From assembly GCF_016495865.1 (NCBI RefSeq), contig NZ_CP054706.1:1984001-2048000 (forward strand): DNA of 64,000 bases, in the 5' to 3' direction. The notes under the pieces were generated by a model that saw only the letters and a program-made list of their open reading frames with translations, was not told where the DNA came from and searched no databases. This document shows, one piece after another, positions 53,851-63,663 of the stretch (position 1 is the first letter of the stretch; every line of letters begins with the position of its first letter). The position numbers and the translations under genes were made by a program. Source of the DNA: Salicibibacter cibi (GTDB taxonomy: Bacteria > Bacillota > Bacilli > Bacillales > Marinococcaceae).

Positions 53851-55431
53851 CTAATCTTCCGACATCCACGTGCGGAGAAGTTTGGAAAATTCCTCCGGTT
53901 TTTCTCTCGCTAGCCTTTCTAAGCGCTGTCGCTGCTCCCCTTCGATCGAATAATCTTCTTCCGGAATGTCTTCGAGCGCAACATGCGATTCCTGCACTTC
54001 TTCATCCTCGATCACATAACGATTGCGCCTGAAGAAAAAGACAATGGCTACGATCACCGCCAGCATGCCAAGTGCCAAAATGTATACCCATGCCGGTATT
54101 CCCGCGGATTCCGGTTCTTCACCGGTGTCCATATTGCCCATAAACGGCTGGGCGGAAACAAAAATTTTATCCGTGATTTCTCCGTCTTCCATGTCTTCCA
54201 AATAGGTTTCATCGATGCTCGTAGTGACAACCGTTTCCAGAATCTCTTCAATGTTATCGACGGTTTCCGCCGGCAACGACAGCATATCTTCCGGGTCCGG
54301 CGGTTCAACGATAACTTGTATACCCAAATCCCTTAACTTGTAAGGACTCTCCTGGATTTGGCGATGAATGCGATTGACATCGTTATTCACCCTTTCTTCG
54401 ATTCTTTCGTAATCGCCGTCCCCGCCGGCGCCAACACCGGGATAGTTGGCGATGTCATCTTCCCCGGTTCCGGCAACGCCTTCTTCGGGAATTTCTTCTC
54501 CTTCATACGTTTCGATGATTGATTCTGCACTGATCTCAATCCCGTCCATTTGCTCTTCATCGACCGGTTCCACCAGTTCCTCTTCCCTTGTTTCCTGGGT
54601 GAAGTCGATATCCGTTGTTACTGAAACGATCACACTGTTCTGTCCCATCATTGTGCCTAACATCTGTTGAAGGTTTTGTTGCAGGTCACTTTCGACAGTA
54701 CGGCTAATCTCTCGTTGCTGATCATAGGCTTGTTGCGTTCCATCGATGGCCCCTTGATCCTCATAATGATATTGATTCGCCTGCTGATCCGTAATCGTGA
54801 TGTTCTCAACGGGCAATTGGGGAATGCTTTTTGAAGCAAGATGATACAGTGCCTGTACGTTTTCCTGTTCCAACTGATAACCCGCGGCAAGCGTGATAAC
54901 GATGGAAGCGTTGGATTCTTCCGGTTCGTCGCTCACCCATACCGTTTCTTCCGGAAGCGTAACCATAACGTCTGCCTGCGAAACACCATCCATCGACTGC
55001 ATCAAATTTCCGAGTTCCGTTTCCAGTGTCGCTTTTTCCATGACGGAAAACTCATTTTCCGTCATGCCGAACCCTAGTTGATCCTGAAAATCCTCATAGC
55101 CAATAGAACCACTTTCCGGAATCCCTTCCGCGGCCAATTCCACTTTTAGTTGATCTACGCTTTCCCTGGGCACTAAAATAGCTGTGCCATCATCGGTTAC
55201 CTCCGAAGGGACACCCCTGCTGTCGAGCGTTTCTTTTATCTGGCCGGTTTCTTCAACGGGCAAATCATTGTACAACGGGGCATAGTTCGTCCGTGTACTA
55301 AAAAAGATGAGCAGCACGATGAATACGAGGAGTAACAGTGCCCCGCCAATGATAAGCAGTTGCTGGTTTTTCGTTCTTCCTGACCAATACTCCCGGACTT
55401 TATTGCTGTACATATGTATCTTTTCTTTCAT
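53851..55431 (-). CDS. fliF: flagellar MS-ring protein FliF
   Basis: A 526-residue MS-ring protein. Two membrane helices, LLIIGGALLLLVFIVLLIFF near residue 30 and IPAWVYILALGMLAVIVAIV near 440, flank a large extracellular region with ring-building motifs (NYAPLYNDLPVEETGQIKET, SIGYEDFQDQLGFGMTENEF) and an acidic segment (EEQMDGIEISAESIIETYEG). The C-terminal tail binds FliG. The ribosome site of ATG at 55431 is weak; an ATG at M7 (55413) is an alternative. Confidence 0.95.
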   Translation of the reverse strand: MKEKIHMYSNKVREYWSGRTKNQQLLIIGGALLLLVFIVLLIFFSTRTNYAPLYNDLPVEETGQIKETLDSRGVPSEVTDDGTAILVPRESVDQLKVELAAEGIPESGSIGYEDFQDQLGFGMTENEFSVMEKATLETELGNLMQSMDGVSQADVMVTLPEETVWVSDEPEESNASIVITLAAGYQLEQENVQALYHLASKSIPQLPVENITITDQQANQYHYEDQGAIDGTQQAYDQQREISRTVESDLQQNLQQMLGTMMGQNSVIVSVTTDIDFTQETREEELVEPVDEEQMDGIEISAESIIETYEGEEIPEEGVAGTGEDDIANYPGVGAGGDGDYERIEERVNNDVNRIHRQIQESPYKLRDLGIQVIVEPPDPEDMLSLPAETVDNIEEILETVVTTSIDETYLEDMEDGEITDKIFVSAQPFMGNMDTGEEPESAGIPAWVYILALGMLAVIVAIVFFFRRNRYVIEDEEVQESHVALEDIPEEDYSIEGEQRQRLERLAREKPEEFSKLLRTWMSED

Positions 55432-55454
55432 TGATTGCCGCTCACTTTCCCATT

Positions 55455-55542
55455 TGGAAAACTTGGCTTATCGCCAAGCTTAATGGCGAAAGCCTTCGTT
55501 GCACTTATGCAGAAAAAAGTTTTATCCTTTCTTACCTGCCAA
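55455..55542. repeat. two-hairpin repeat, copy D
   Basis: AAAACTTGGCTTATCGCCAAGC, TTAATGGCGAAAGCCTTCG, TTGCACTTATGCAG and a degenerate second stem ending TTTCTTACCTGCCAA. It lies between fliE and fliF. Confidence 0.8.
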
Positions 55543-55552
55543 ATTCAGACGT

Positions 55553-55891
55553 CTATAAAGTCATTCTCATCACGCTGTCATAAGCATCGATGACTTTATC
55601 CCGCACTTCTACCGTTGCCTGCAAAGCCACGCCTGCCTTCTCGGAAGCAATAAAAACATCATGCAGATTCTCCACTTCCCCGGTCAGCAGTTGGCCTGTC
55701 TTTTCCTCGGATGCTTCCTGATGATTTTGTACATTTTGCAACGCTTCATTTAACCTATTTCCAAAGCTATTTTGTGCATCATCTGTACGCACCTGTTCGC
55801 TTCGACCGTCCTCCGTTGGGCTTTGCGCCGCCTGCGGAGACAACGGCGACAAAGGCATCTCCCCGGATGGGTTTCCTTGTATCATTGGCAT
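55553..55891 (-). CDS. fliE: flagellar MS-ring/rod junction protein FliE
   Basis: A 112-residue FliE linking the MS ring and rod. The C-terminal core (NSFGNRLNEALQNVQNHQEA; EVENLHDVFIASEKAGVALQ; VEVRDKVIDAYDSVMRMTL) is complete. The N-terminal 40 residues are low-complexity Pro/Gln/Ser. Start ATG at 55891 after GGAAGGAGG. Gene order flgB-flgC-fliE-fliF is standard. Confidence 0.95.
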   Translation of the reverse strand: MPMIQGNPSGEMPLSPLSPQAAQSPTEDGRSEQVRTDDAQNSFGNRLNEALQNVQNHQEASEEKTGQLLTGEVENLHDVFIASEKAGVALQATVEVRDKVIDAYDSVMRMTL

Positions 55892-55911
55892 TCTCTTTCC
55901 TCCTTCCCCTT

Positions 55912-56364
55912 CTAGCCTCGACCGATTTCCATGGCGTTCATTTTCATGGCTTTATGGGCATCAAACACGGTTACGTTGGCCTCATATGATCGTGTTGCCC
56001 CCATTACATCCACCATCTCTTTCAGGGGATCAACGTTGGGGAGTTGGACATTTCCGTCCTCATCCGCATCCGGGTGCCCCGGTTGATGCATCGTTTGAAA
56101 AGGCGTCTGATCTTCAACGATGCCGGTCACTTGCACACCTTCAGTGTTTTCCCTTTCCGCGTTTTCCAAATGGGAAGCAAACGAGGGCTGGTTTTCCTGA
56201 GGCGCCATCGTAACCATTTTTCGCCGGTAAGGTTCCCACTCCCCATCAACCATGTCTCCTCTCGTCGCCGATGCGTTCGCCATATTTCCCGATGCCGTGT
56301 CCATGCGCAGGCGTTGCGCGGTTAAAGCGGAAGCAGTCGCGTTCATGCCATCAAACAACGCCAT
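55912..56364 (-). CDS. flgC: flagellar basal-body rod protein FlgC
   Basis: A 150-residue rod protein. N-terminal SALTAQRLRMDTASGNMANA and C-terminal VDPLKEMVDVMGATRSYEAN with FDAHKAMKMNAMEIGRG are typical. Middle region acidic and variable. Its start is two bases after the flgB stop. Confidence 0.95.
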   Translation of the reverse strand: MALFDGMNATASALTAQRLRMDTASGNMANASATRGDMVDGEWEPYRRKMVTMAPQENQPSFASHLENAERENTEGVQVTGIVEDQTPFQTMHQPGHPDADEDGNVQLPNVDPLKEMVDVMGATRSYEANVTVFDAHKAMKMNAMEIGRG

Positions 56365-56365
56365 G

Positions 56366-56752
56366 TTACTGACCTCCCAAAGCGGTTTTTAAATTGCCAA
56401 ACTGTCCGTCCATCCGATCAACGAGCGCCGATTGATAGATTTGATTATTGGCCATCTCCGCCATCTCTTTGTCCATATCTACACTGTTGCCGTTATGATT
56501 ATAACTTCGGCTGCGATCAACAGATGTATAGGCCTCACGATCCCCTTCGGAAAAATCGACATGCCTTCCGTCCGTCTTTTGGGCGTCGAACTGTCGCCTA
56601 GCATCATCCAACATATGTTCAAAGTTTGCTTTCTTTGCTTTATAGTTCGGCGTATCTGCATTTGCAATGTTGTTTGCGGTCGTATTTTGTCGAAGTTCGG
56701 CGCCGTCCAAGCCGTTGTGCAATTGGTCAATGGTCGATGAAAACAAAGCCAT
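56366..56752 (-). CDS. flgB: flagellar basal-body rod protein FlgB
   Basis: First gene of the fla/che operon, a 128-residue rod protein. LDGAELRQNTTANNIANADT followed by PNYKAKKANFEHML, and the C-terminal DMDKEMAEMANNQIYQSALV, are typical. Start at 56752 with AAGGAGGTGTGTGTG, while the ATG at 56773 precedes the ribosome site. The upstream gap is 640 bases, with a candidate promoter and repeats. Confidence 0.95.
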   Translation of the reverse strand: MALFSSTIDQLHNGLDGAELRQNTTANNIANADTPNYKAKKANFEHMLDDARRQFDAQKTDGRHVDFSEGDREAYTSVDRSRSYNHNGNSVDMDKEMAEMANNQIYQSALVDRMDGQFGNLKTALGGQ

Positions 56753-56837
56753 CACACACACCTCCTTGTTCAAAAATAAATCAAACGTTAAGCCTATACT
56801 TATGTACTTAATACTTACGTTGGGTTTAATTCGTCCT

Positions 56838-56872
56838 TACCATTGTATAAAAAAGACAAGATAATTGTCTAT
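56838..56872 (-). promoter_or_regulatory. possible promoter/operator upstream of flgB
   Basis: On the minus strand TAGACA, about 16 bases, then TATACA with AT following, roughly 85 bases upstream of flgB. The region includes the inverted repeat AGACAAGATAATTGTCT. Matches are modest, and transcription start is not visible. Confidence 0.35.
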
Positions 56873-56879
56873 TAGAAAC

Positions 56880-57040
56880 GAAAAAAAACGAAAAACAGTA
56901 ACTATTATCTATTAAAAACAAGGGGTTGTTTCTTTTATATAGTTCTTTTTACTCATTATATTTCCGGCGACAGTTGTTTAGGCCTAAAAGCTTAGTAAGC
57001 TTGTTTCGGATGATCTTGAAAACTATTCTGCCTTTTTGCT
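56880..57040. other. AT-rich intergenic, no gene seen
   Basis: The stretch upstream of the flgB promoter contains A-rich tracts (GAAAAAAAACGAAAAAC) and no frame worth calling. It could hold upstream control sites of fla/che. Confidence 0.45.
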
Positions 57041-57043
57041 TTA

Positions 57044-57100
57044 TAAACTTGTCTTTTCGCCAAGCTTTTATGGCGAAAGCCTTCGCCCAAATTATCTACT
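57044..57100. repeat. two-hairpin repeat, copy E (first half)
   Basis: AAACTTGTCTTTTCGCCAAGC, TTTTATGGCGAAAGCCTTCG and CCCAAATTATCTAC. The second stem is missing. With copy F it brackets the stretch 57100-57298. Confidence 0.75.
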
Positions 57101-57105
57101 AAAAA

Positions 57106-57139
57106 AACACCCAATATTGCTTTTGTAATATCGGGTGTT
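57106..57139. terminator. bidirectional-looking terminator
   Basis: AACACCCAATATT and AATATCGGGTGTT pair around an 8-base loop. On the minus strand a run of seven T follows. It would end a message coming from the 57145-57330 stretch, though no gene is recognised there. Confidence 0.65.
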
Positions 57140-57144
57140 TCATC

Positions 57145-57297
57145 CTATTTATTTATCCTTTCGGCCTTCCATGGTGACCAAAATATCTGGCATTGGTTCC
57201 GTCCGTTCGTTCGTCCTAACTCCTTCATGACGACTATTAAAAATCTCGAGCGATCCGTTTCGGTCGCCATACGCCATTTATAGCCATGCACCACGCT
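57145..57297 (-). other. unidentified remnant between two repeat copies
   Basis: A frame of 61 codons (57145-57330, minus) starts inside repeat copy F. It reads on as VVHGYKWRMATETDRSRFL to a stop just before the terminator at 57106. No family is recognised, base composition resembles coding DNA, and a terminator follows, so it may be the tail of a lost gene. Confidence 0.3.
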
Positions 57298-57350
57298 AAA
57301 TTTCGCCATAAAAACTTGATTTTTCTTCAAGTTTTTATGGCGAAAACCTT
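57298..57350. repeat. two-hairpin repeat, copy F, with perfect 18-bp palindrome
   Basis: TTCGCCATAAAAACTTGA (57302-57319) and its exact complement TCAAGTTTTTATGGCGAA (57327-57344) enclose 7 bases. A CTTAG-like tail follows. It is the most symmetric copy. Confidence 0.75.
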
Positions 57351-57365
57351 AGCTCCCAAAAAAAA

Positions 57366-57401
57366 CAGCCCGTCCCCCTCGATGAAAGGGAAGACTGACT
57401 G
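57366..57401 (-). terminator. terminator after codY
   Basis: On the minus strand CAGTCAGTCTTCCC pairs, with GU wobbles, with GGGGGACGGGCTG and is followed by eight T. Sixteen bases past the codY stop. Confidence 0.8.
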
Positions 57402-57416
57402 TCATTACTTTCCGTT

Positions 57417-58196
57417 TTAATCGTCGCGGAGGCGCTCCAATTCGACGAGAAACTTATTGTTAAGCACTTTAATATACGTTCCTTTCATGCCCAACGAGCG
57501 AGATTCAATCACACCCGCGCTTTCCAGTTTGCGGAGGGCATTTACGATAACTGAACGTGTGATGCCGACACGATCGGCAATTTTACTGGCGACGAGCAAT
57601 CCTTCCTTGCCGTCCAACTCTTCAAAAATGTGTTCAACGGCTTCCAATTCACTGTATGAAAGTGAACTGATCGCCATTTGCACAACCGCTTTGCTCCGGG
57701 CTTCATCTTCGATTTCCGAAGCTTTTTCATGAAGAATTTCCATGCCGACAACGGTCGCCCCGTATTCGGCCAATACCAAATCATCGTCGCTAAAACGATC
57801 GTTCAAACGGGCAAGAATCAACGTTCCCAAACGTTGACCGCCACCGATAATCGGAACGATCGTTGTAAGCCCGGTGCGGAAAAGGTCCCGGTTCTCTACC
57901 GGAAAAGCGGTATGCTCACTGTCAATGTCGAGGTTTGGCGAGGTTTCGTTGACATTGAAGATGCCGGCAGTGTATTCCTCCGGAAATTGTCGTTCTTCGA
58001 GGATCCGGTCGATTTTTTCATGGCCAATCTCTTGTTCAATTGAGTAACCGAGCAATTTTCCCCGACGACTTACAACAAAAACGTTGGCAGCAATCACTTC
58101 ACTTAACGTTTCCGCCATGTCTTTAAAATCTACATGCTGGCCCGTCGTCTTTTGTAGCATATCATTGATTTGTCTCGATTTCGTTAGTAGTTCCAT
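57417..58196 (-). CDS. codY: GTP- and BCAA-sensing repressor CodY
   Basis: Global nutrient repressor of stationary-phase, motility and amino acid genes. N-terminal GAF domain ([33 protein letters not shown]) and C-terminal winged helix with [20 protein letters not shown] and [20 protein letters not shown]. 259 residues, identical in length to B. subtilis CodY. It follows hslU by 27 bases and ends with its own terminator. Confidence 0.98.
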   Translation of the reverse strand: MELLTKSRQINDMLQKTTGQHVDFKDMAETLSEVIAANVFVVSRRGKLLGYSIEQEIGHEKIDRILEERQFPEEYTAGIFNVNETSPNLDIDSEHTAFPVENRDLFRTGLTTIVPIIGGGQRLGTLILARLNDRFSDDDLVLAEYGATVVGMEILHEKASEIEDEARSKAVVQMAISSLSYSELEAVEHIFEELDGKEGLLVASKIADRVGITRSVIVNALRKLESAGVIESRSLGMKGTYIKVLNNKFLVELERLRDD

Positions 58197-58223
58197 TGTG
58201 AATCATTTCCTCCTATTGTTAAA

Positions 58224-59636
58224 TTACAAAATAAAGTGGCTCGTGTCTTCGTTTCCGGCAACATCCGCGAGTTTTTCTTCGACATAAGGGGCAGTTATTG
58301 TGATTGTTTCCAGCGTGATGTCGGAAGCTTCGAAGGACAGTTCCTCAAGCAATCGTTCGAGCAGCGTGTGCAATCGCCTGGCCCCGATGTTTTCCGTTTC
58401 GCGATTGACATGTTCGGCTAATTCTGCAATCTTGTCAACAGCTTCGTCAGAAAATTCTACATCTATACCCTCCGTTTTCAAAAGTGCCGCATATTGCTTG
58501 AGGAGGGCATTGTCAGGTTCGCAAAGAATCCTGATAAAATCTTCTTTCGACAAATTCTCCAATTCCACGCGTGTCGGAAAACGGCCTTGAAGTTCGGGGA
58601 TTAAGTCCGAAGGCTTTGACATATGGAACGCACCGGCTGCCGCAAATAAAATATGATTGGTTTGTACCGTCCCATGTTTTGTCGTCACCGATGCTCCTTC
58701 TACGATGGGGAGAATGTCGCGCTGGACACCTTCCCTGGAAACATCGGCGCTGCTTCCTTGTTGTGATCCGGCTACTTTATCGATTTCATCAATAAAAATC
58801 ATCCCGAGTTGTTCCGTCTTTTTGACGGCTTGGTGACTGACTTCGTCCATATCCACGAGTTTTTGTGCTTCATCGTCTGCGAGAACACCTCGTGCTTCTT
58901 TCACGGGCAGTTGCCGTTTTTTCTTTTTGTTCGGCATCATTTTTCCGAACATCTCCTGCATATTCATGCCCGTTTGTTCCATTCCCGTCCCTTGAAACAT
59001 ATCTGAAAAGGATGGGCTTTGCTCTTCTACTTCAACCGTGACGAGGTGATCTTCCAATTCGCCGAGGGCGAGTTGATGGGCGATGCGTTTCCTGCGTTCC
59101 CGATTGTTTTCTTCCTGCTCCGGTTCACTGTCGTTCGCATCTTCCTCCGCGTCTTCAGTGGACGATGCTTGAAACAGCATTTCAAAGGGATTTTTTTGTT
59201 GCTGATTTTTTCGCTTCGTTGGAGCCAAAAGTTTCACTAAGCGTTCATTCGCCTGTTTTTCTGCCTGCGGCCTGACCGTTTCCATTTTTTCAGCTTTTAC
59301 AATACGGACGGCATGATCGACAAGGTCGCGTACCATTGCTTCCACATCGCGGCCAACATAACCTACTTCCGTAAATTTCGTTGCTTCCACTTTGACAAAA
59401 GGAGCACCGACGAGTTTCGCCAAGCGACGGGCGATTTCTGTCTTTCCTACGCCTGTCGGGCCAATCATAAGAATGTTTTTTGGTGTAATCTCCTCGCGAA
59501 TGCCCTCAGGAACTTTACTGCGGCGATAACGATTGCGAAGCGCGATCGCAACCGCACGTTTGGCCTCGTTTTGCCCGACAATGTATTGGTTGAGCTGTTC
59601 AACAATTTGACGCGGGGTATGATTGGCATATTCCAC
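58224..59636 (-). CDS. hslU: ATP-dependent protease ATPase subunit HslU (ClpY)
   Basis: AAA+ unfoldase of the HslUV (ClpYQ, CodWX) protease. Walker [19 protein letters not shown] near residue 60, Walker [17 protein letters not shown], an acidic intermediate domain ([20 protein letters not shown]), the sensor and C-terminal domain ending [19 protein letters not shown], the tail that opens HslV. 470 residues. It follows hslV by 36 bases. Confidence 0.97.
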   Translation of the reverse strand: MEYANHTPRQIVEQLNQYIVGQNEAKRAVAIALRNRYRRSKVPEGIREEITPKNILMIGPTGVGKTEIARRLAKLVGAPFVKVEATKFTEVGYVGRDVEAMVRDLVDHAVRIVKAEKMETVRPQAEKQANERLVKLLAPTKRKNQQQKNPFEMLFQASSTEDAEEDANDSEPEQEENNRERRKRIAHQLALGELEDHLVTVEVEEQSPSFSDMFQGTGMEQTGMNMQEMFGKMMPNKKKKRQLPVKEARGVLADDEAQKLVDMDEVSHQAVKKTEQLGMIFIDEIDKVAGSQQGSSADVSREGVQRDILPIVEGASVTTKHGTVQTNHILFAAAGAFHMSKPSDLIPELQGRFPTRVELENLSKEDFIRILCEPDNALLKQYAALLKTEGIDVEFSDEAVDKIAELAEHVNRETENIGARRLHTLLERLLEELSFEASDITLETITITAPYVEEKLADVAGNEDTSHFIL

Positions 59637-59672
59637 CAGTTATCACCTTTCGTAACCCATTTATACGGGAAG

Positions 59673-60212
59673 TTAAATCTCTTCTATCACGAGTTGATCA
59701 TTGGTGTATACGCAGATTTCACCGGCGGTTCTAAGCGCTTCTTCAGCGATATCCCGGGCTTCGAGTCCGGAATGTCTCGCGAGTGCCCGACCGGCTGCAA
59801 GCGCATAGAAACCACCGGAGCCAATGGCCAATAGACCGTCATCGGGTTCAATGACTTCCCCCGTACCGGCAATCAGCAGCAACTGACGATCATCCATGAC
59901 GATCAGCATTGCTTCCAACTTTCTGAGTACCTTATCGCTGCGCCACTCTTTTGCCAACTCACGGGCCGCCCGCTGCATTTGACCGCCGTATTCTTGCAGT
60001 TTCCCTTCAAATTTCTCGAATAAAGTAAACGCATCGGCGACAGAACCGGCAAATCCCGCAAGCACCTTCCCGTTATAAATTCTACGTATTTTTTTGGCAC
60101 TGTGTTTCATGACCGCGGCCTGCCCCATCGTTACTTGGCCATCCCCGGCCATTGCGCCTTTGCCATTATGGCGAATGGCAAAAATCGTTGTTGCGTGAAA
60201 AGTGGACTCCAT
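59673..60212 (-). CDS. hslV: ATP-dependent protease subunit HslV (ClpQ)
   Basis: Proteasome-like peptidase partner of HslU, 179 residues. The core [22 protein letters not shown] and [20 protein letters not shown] is intact, as is GELICVYTND-type [17 protein letters not shown] at the end. The N-terminus reads [11 protein letters not shown]. In B. subtilis ClpQ it is MSSFHATTIF, where the Ser after Met is the proposed nucleophile; here Glu follows Met. The start ATG at 60212 has GGAG five bases upstream and no alternative start is close. Confidence 0.96.
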   Translation of the reverse strand: MESTFHATTIFAIRHNGKGAMAGDGQVTMGQAAVMKHSAKKIRRIYNGKVLAGFAGSVADAFTLFEKFEGKLQEYGGQMQRAARELAKEWRSDKVLRKLEAMLIVMDDRQLLLIAGTGEVIEPDDGLLAIGSGGFYALAAGRALARHSGLEARDIAEEALRTAGEICVYTNDQLVIEEI

Positions 60213-60223
60213 AATGACTCCTT

Positions 60224-61129
60224 TCAGGCACGCGGGTGCGCCCCATTATAAATCGTGCGTAAACGATCGGTTGTTACATGTGTATAGCGCTGGGTCGTCG
60301 ATAAATGCTCGTGCCCAAGCAATTCTTGAACCGCGCGAAGATCAGCGCCTTCATTTAAAAGATGGGTGGCGAATGTATGGCGCAAACTGTGCGGAGACAT
60401 TTTCATAGAGTGTGACGCTTCTTGTACGCGTTTATTTAACACGTAGCGCAACCCGCGATCCGTTAATGTTCCGCCTTTATAATTCAAAAAAAGAGCGGAA
60501 GGACGATCTCCATCGTGATTGGCTAACGTGTCCCTCCCGTCTTCGCAATACTTCATTAAAGCATCGAGGGCATAAGCTCCAATGGGAATGTAGCGCTCTT
60601 TTCCGCCTTTCCCGGTCACATGGATAGTTTCTGTGCCCAAATCCAAATCATCGAGCACTAAACCGCAACATTCCGATGCACGGATGCCTGTTGCGTAAAG
60701 CAATTCTATGATCGCAAGATCCCGCTGTTTTAGCGGATCTTCCCCTTCGCAGACGCTCAAAAGCGTTTCCAGTTCGTTCCAATAGAGAAAACGGGGCAAA
60801 CGCTTGGTTTGAGTCGGAAACCGAGTGAACGACACAGGGTTGTTCCGTATTAGTGATTCCCTTTTTAAGAAGCGATAAAACGACCGAATGACAGAAAGTT
60901 CACGGGCGATACTCGTTCTTGCCAAGCCTTTGTCATACAGATGAGTTAAATACATGCGAATGTGGCGATAATCAACGGCATATACATCTACTTGCAATTC
61001 CTCATGCGTATAATGTTGCCAAACGCTCAACTGCCGTCTGTAAGCAGCCATCGTATGAGGAGTCACATTTTTTTCAACCTGCAAATATTGAAAAAAAGCT
61101 AAATAAGGATCTTTCGTATCAGAATGCAT
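60224..61129 (-). CDS. xerC: tyrosine recombinase XerC (CodV)
   Basis: Site-specific recombinase that, with XerD, resolves chromosome dimers at dif. N-terminal SAM-like core-binding domain, then catalytic residues: Arg in [15 protein letters not shown], Lys in [12 protein letters not shown], HxxR in [13 protein letters not shown], and Tyr in [13 protein letters not shown]. 301 residues. Start taken at the ATG at 61129, seven bases after GAGGTG; the one at 61135 is too near the site. trmFO, normally between topA and codV, is missing. Confidence 0.96.
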   Translation of the reverse strand: MHSDTKDPYLAFFQYLQVEKNVTPHTMAAYRRQLSVWQHYTHEELQVDVYAVDYRHIRMYLTHLYDKGLARTSIARELSVIRSFYRFLKRESLIRNNPVSFTRFPTQTKRLPRFLYWNELETLLSVCEGEDPLKQRDLAIIELLYATGIRASECCGLVLDDLDLGTETIHVTGKGGKERYIPIGAYALDALMKYCEDGRDTLANHDGDRPSALFLNYKGGTLTDRGLRYVLNKRVQEASHSMKMSPHSLRHTFATHLLNEGADLRAVQELLGHEHLSTTQRYTHVTTDRLRTIYNGAHPRA

Positions 61130-61284
61130 CAGCATTCACCTCATAGCTTTCCGCTTTGTTAAGCATTTAAAGCTTAACATATTGCATCGTGTAAAAGCAA
61201 GATTTTATTCATAAAATTCTGATATGGGTTTGCAATACAACGTGCCCTATTAACTGTCACTGGAACACCCATCATCAGCATATG

Positions 61285-61314
61285 GAAAACCCCTGCTGAT
61301 GACAAGGGGTTTTC
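61285..61314 (-). terminator. terminator after topA
   Basis: On the minus strand GAAAACCCC and GGGGTTTTC pair around 12 bases. The stem is symmetric and the T run is short, so it may act in both directions. Confidence 0.65.
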
Positions 61315-61356
61315 CTTTCTATAAAGAGAATTGTCACTAAATCGTACACAATTATC

Positions 61357-63429
61357 CTAATTGGGCTCTTCGCGGTAATCGCAATTCGAACACTGTACCC
61401 GCACTGTTTTTTTGGCTTTTTTCTCGACGAGTAGGCTCTGGCACTTCGGGCACGGCCGCGCAATCGGCTTATCCCAAGACACGAACTCACACGCCGGATA
61501 TCGATCGCATCCGTAAAATGTCCGTTGTTTTTTGCTTTTTCGTTCCACGACGTTCCCTTCTTTACACCGCGGACATTTTACACCGATCGGTTTTAGAATG
61601 GCCTTTGTGTTCCTGCAATCGGGAAAATTGGAGCAAGCCATAAACCTTCCATACCTTCCCATTTTGTAAACCATGGGATGCCCGCATTTTTCGCAATCTT
61701 CCCCTACCGGTTCGTCTTTGATCTCGACTTCTTCCATTTCCCGATCGGCAACTTTTAACCGTTTCTCAAATCCTTGGTAGAAGGTGTCGATGATCTCGAT
61801 CCAGTTTTCTTTTCCTTCCTCAACGTCGTCAAGATCCGATTCCATCTGGGCAGTAAACTTCACGTTTAAGATTTCGGGGAAAAACTCGACGATAAGATCA
61901 AGGACAATCTCTCCAAGCTCCGTCGGTACGAAACGACGGTCCTGCAATGAGACATACCCGCGTCGCTGAATGGTGTCCAGCGTTGGCGCAAACGTGGAAG
62001 GCCGGCCGATTCCCAGTTCTTCCATCGTGCGCACGAGTCGTGCTTCCGTGTATCTGGGCGGCGGTTGCGTAAAATGTTGCGTCGGTTCCAGCGATTCTTT
62101 TTTGGCCGTGTGCCCTTCTTCGAGCGCGGGAAGAAGTTTGCTTTCTTCTTTTTTGCGATCGTCGCTTCCTTCCACATAAACTTTCATGAATCCTTGAAAT
62201 TTTATTTTAGATCCCGTTGCCCGAAAGATCATTCCGCCATTTTCCAAATCTGCCGTCATTGTATCCATGATCGCAGGTGCCATGCGACTCGCTACCATAC
62301 GTTCCCAAATTAGACGATAGAGTCTTAACTGATCCCGACTCAAATAGTCTTTGACTGATTTGGGCTCACGGGAGACAGTCGTTGGACGGATGGCTTCGTG
62401 GGCGTCTTGGGTGTTCTCTCCCTGTTTCTTTGGCTTGCGGTCGCCGCCTACATATTGCTTTCCATATTTATCTTGAACATAGGTCTGCGCTTCTTCTTTT
62501 GCCGTTTCGGAAATTCGTGTGGAATCGGTACGCATATACGTAATTAAACCTACAGTTCCTTCTTTTCCCAGCTCTATTCCTTCGTACAATTGCTGGGCAA
62601 CCATCATCGTCTTTTTTGCACGGAAATTAAGCTTTCGGGCCGCTTCCTGCTGAAGCGAAGAGGTGATGAAAGGCTGTACCGGATTGCGACGCCGTTCTTT
62701 TTTCTGCACGGAAGCAATCGTAAAATCGTTCCCTGTTATTTTTCCAAGGACTTCGTCCACATCTTCTTTTTTCTTCAGAGCCTCTTTTTTGTTTCCTTTT
62801 CCGTAAAATTGGGCTTCAAATGTTTCTTTTCCATACGTAAATGTTCCTTTTATATTCCAGTACTCTTCAGGTTCAAACTGTTGAATTTCTCTCTCCCGAT
62901 CATTGATCATCTTTACGGCGATCGATTGTACACGTCCTGCGCTTAAGCCTTTTTTCACTTTTTTCCAAAGCAACGGACTGATGTTGTAACCAACGAGCCG
63001 ATCTAAAATTCGGCGTGCCTGTTGGGCATCAACGAGATCGGTATTAATGGTGCGTGGGTTTTTGAATGCTTCCTGAATCGCGGGCTTTGTGATTTCATTA
63101 AACACAACCCGGCAAGGCGTATCTTCATCAATCCCCAAGCTGAATGCCAAATGCCAGGCAATCGCTTCCCCTTCACGGTCGGGGTCCGCAGCAAGGTAAA
63201 CTTTTTTTGCTTTTTTCGCTGCTTGTTTCAATTCCTGTAAAACCGGGCCTTTCCCGCGAATCGTAATGTATTTCGGGTTATATTTCTGCTCCACATCCAC
63301 ACCCATTTGTGATTTCGGTAAATCACGCACGTGTCCCATCGATGCTTTCACCGTATATTTTTTCCCTAAATACTTTCCTATCGTTTTTGCTTTAGCGGGA
63401 GATTCAACGATTACAAGGTAATCTGCCAT
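61357..63429 (-). CDS. topA: DNA topoisomerase I
   Basis: Type IA topoisomerase that relaxes negative supercoils. Toprim domain with [18 protein letters not shown] and [17 protein letters not shown], catalytic Tyr in [14 protein letters not shown] near residue 300, then three C-terminal zinc ribbons (CEKC...CSNFPDC, CPRC...CDRYPAC, CPKC...CSNC). 690 residues, close to B. subtilis TopA (691). Start at 63429 with GGAGGAAAC; the Met 12 codons upstream precedes the site. Confidence 0.97.
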   Translation of the reverse strand: MADYLVIVESPAKAKTIGKYLGKKYTVKASMGHVRDLPKSQMGVDVEQKYNPKYITIRGKGPVLQELKQAAKKAKKVYLAADPDREGEAIAWHLAFSLGIDEDTPCRVVFNEITKPAIQEAFKNPRTINTDLVDAQQARRILDRLVGYNISPLLWKKVKKGLSAGRVQSIAVKMINDREREIQQFEPEEYWNIKGTFTYGKETFEAQFYGKGNKKEALKKKEDVDEVLGKITGNDFTIASVQKKERRRNPVQPFITSSLQQEAARKLNFRAKKTMMVAQQLYEGIELGKEGTVGLITYMRTDSTRISETAKEEAQTYVQDKYGKQYVGGDRKPKKQGENTQDAHEAIRPTTVSREPKSVKDYLSRDQLRLYRLIWERMVASRMAPAIMDTMTADLENGGMIFRATGSKIKFQGFMKVYVEGSDDRKKEESKLLPALEEGHTAKKESLEPTQHFTQPPPRYTEARLVRTMEELGIGRPSTFAPTLDTIQRRGYVSLQDRRFVPTELGEIVLDLIVEFFPEILNVKFTAQMESDLDDVEEGKENWIEIIDTFYQGFEKRLKVADREMEEVEIKDEPVGEDCEKCGHPMVYKMGRYGRFMACSNFPDCRNTKAILKPIGVKCPRCKEGNVVERKSKKQRTFYGCDRYPACEFVSWDKPIARPCPKCQSLLVEKKAKKTVRVQCSNCDYREEPN

Positions 63430-63586
63430 CTCTAGAGTTTCCTCCCCCCAGATAAGGTTGCTCAAAAGCCTGTGCCGTGTATCACTCTGCCCGCTTCATT
63501 TGTTGTTGCTGTCTGTAGCGAAGGCTTCATGGCTATATTGCAGGGCGTTTTGAACATGTTCGAATTTTAATGTAAAACCTTCCTCA

Positions 63587-63615
63587 TTATTAAACAACAA
63601 TTTCATGTTTGTCAA
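63587..63615 (-). promoter_or_regulatory. sigma-A promoter of topA
   Basis: On the minus strand TTGACA (63615-63610), a 17-base spacer and TAATAA (63592-63587). A near-consensus promoter ending about 155 bases before the topA start. Confidence 0.75.
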
Positions 63616-63663
63616 ACAAAGTTTTTTGGAAAGGGGAAGAATTTTTCGAATTCAGAGGGGGGA

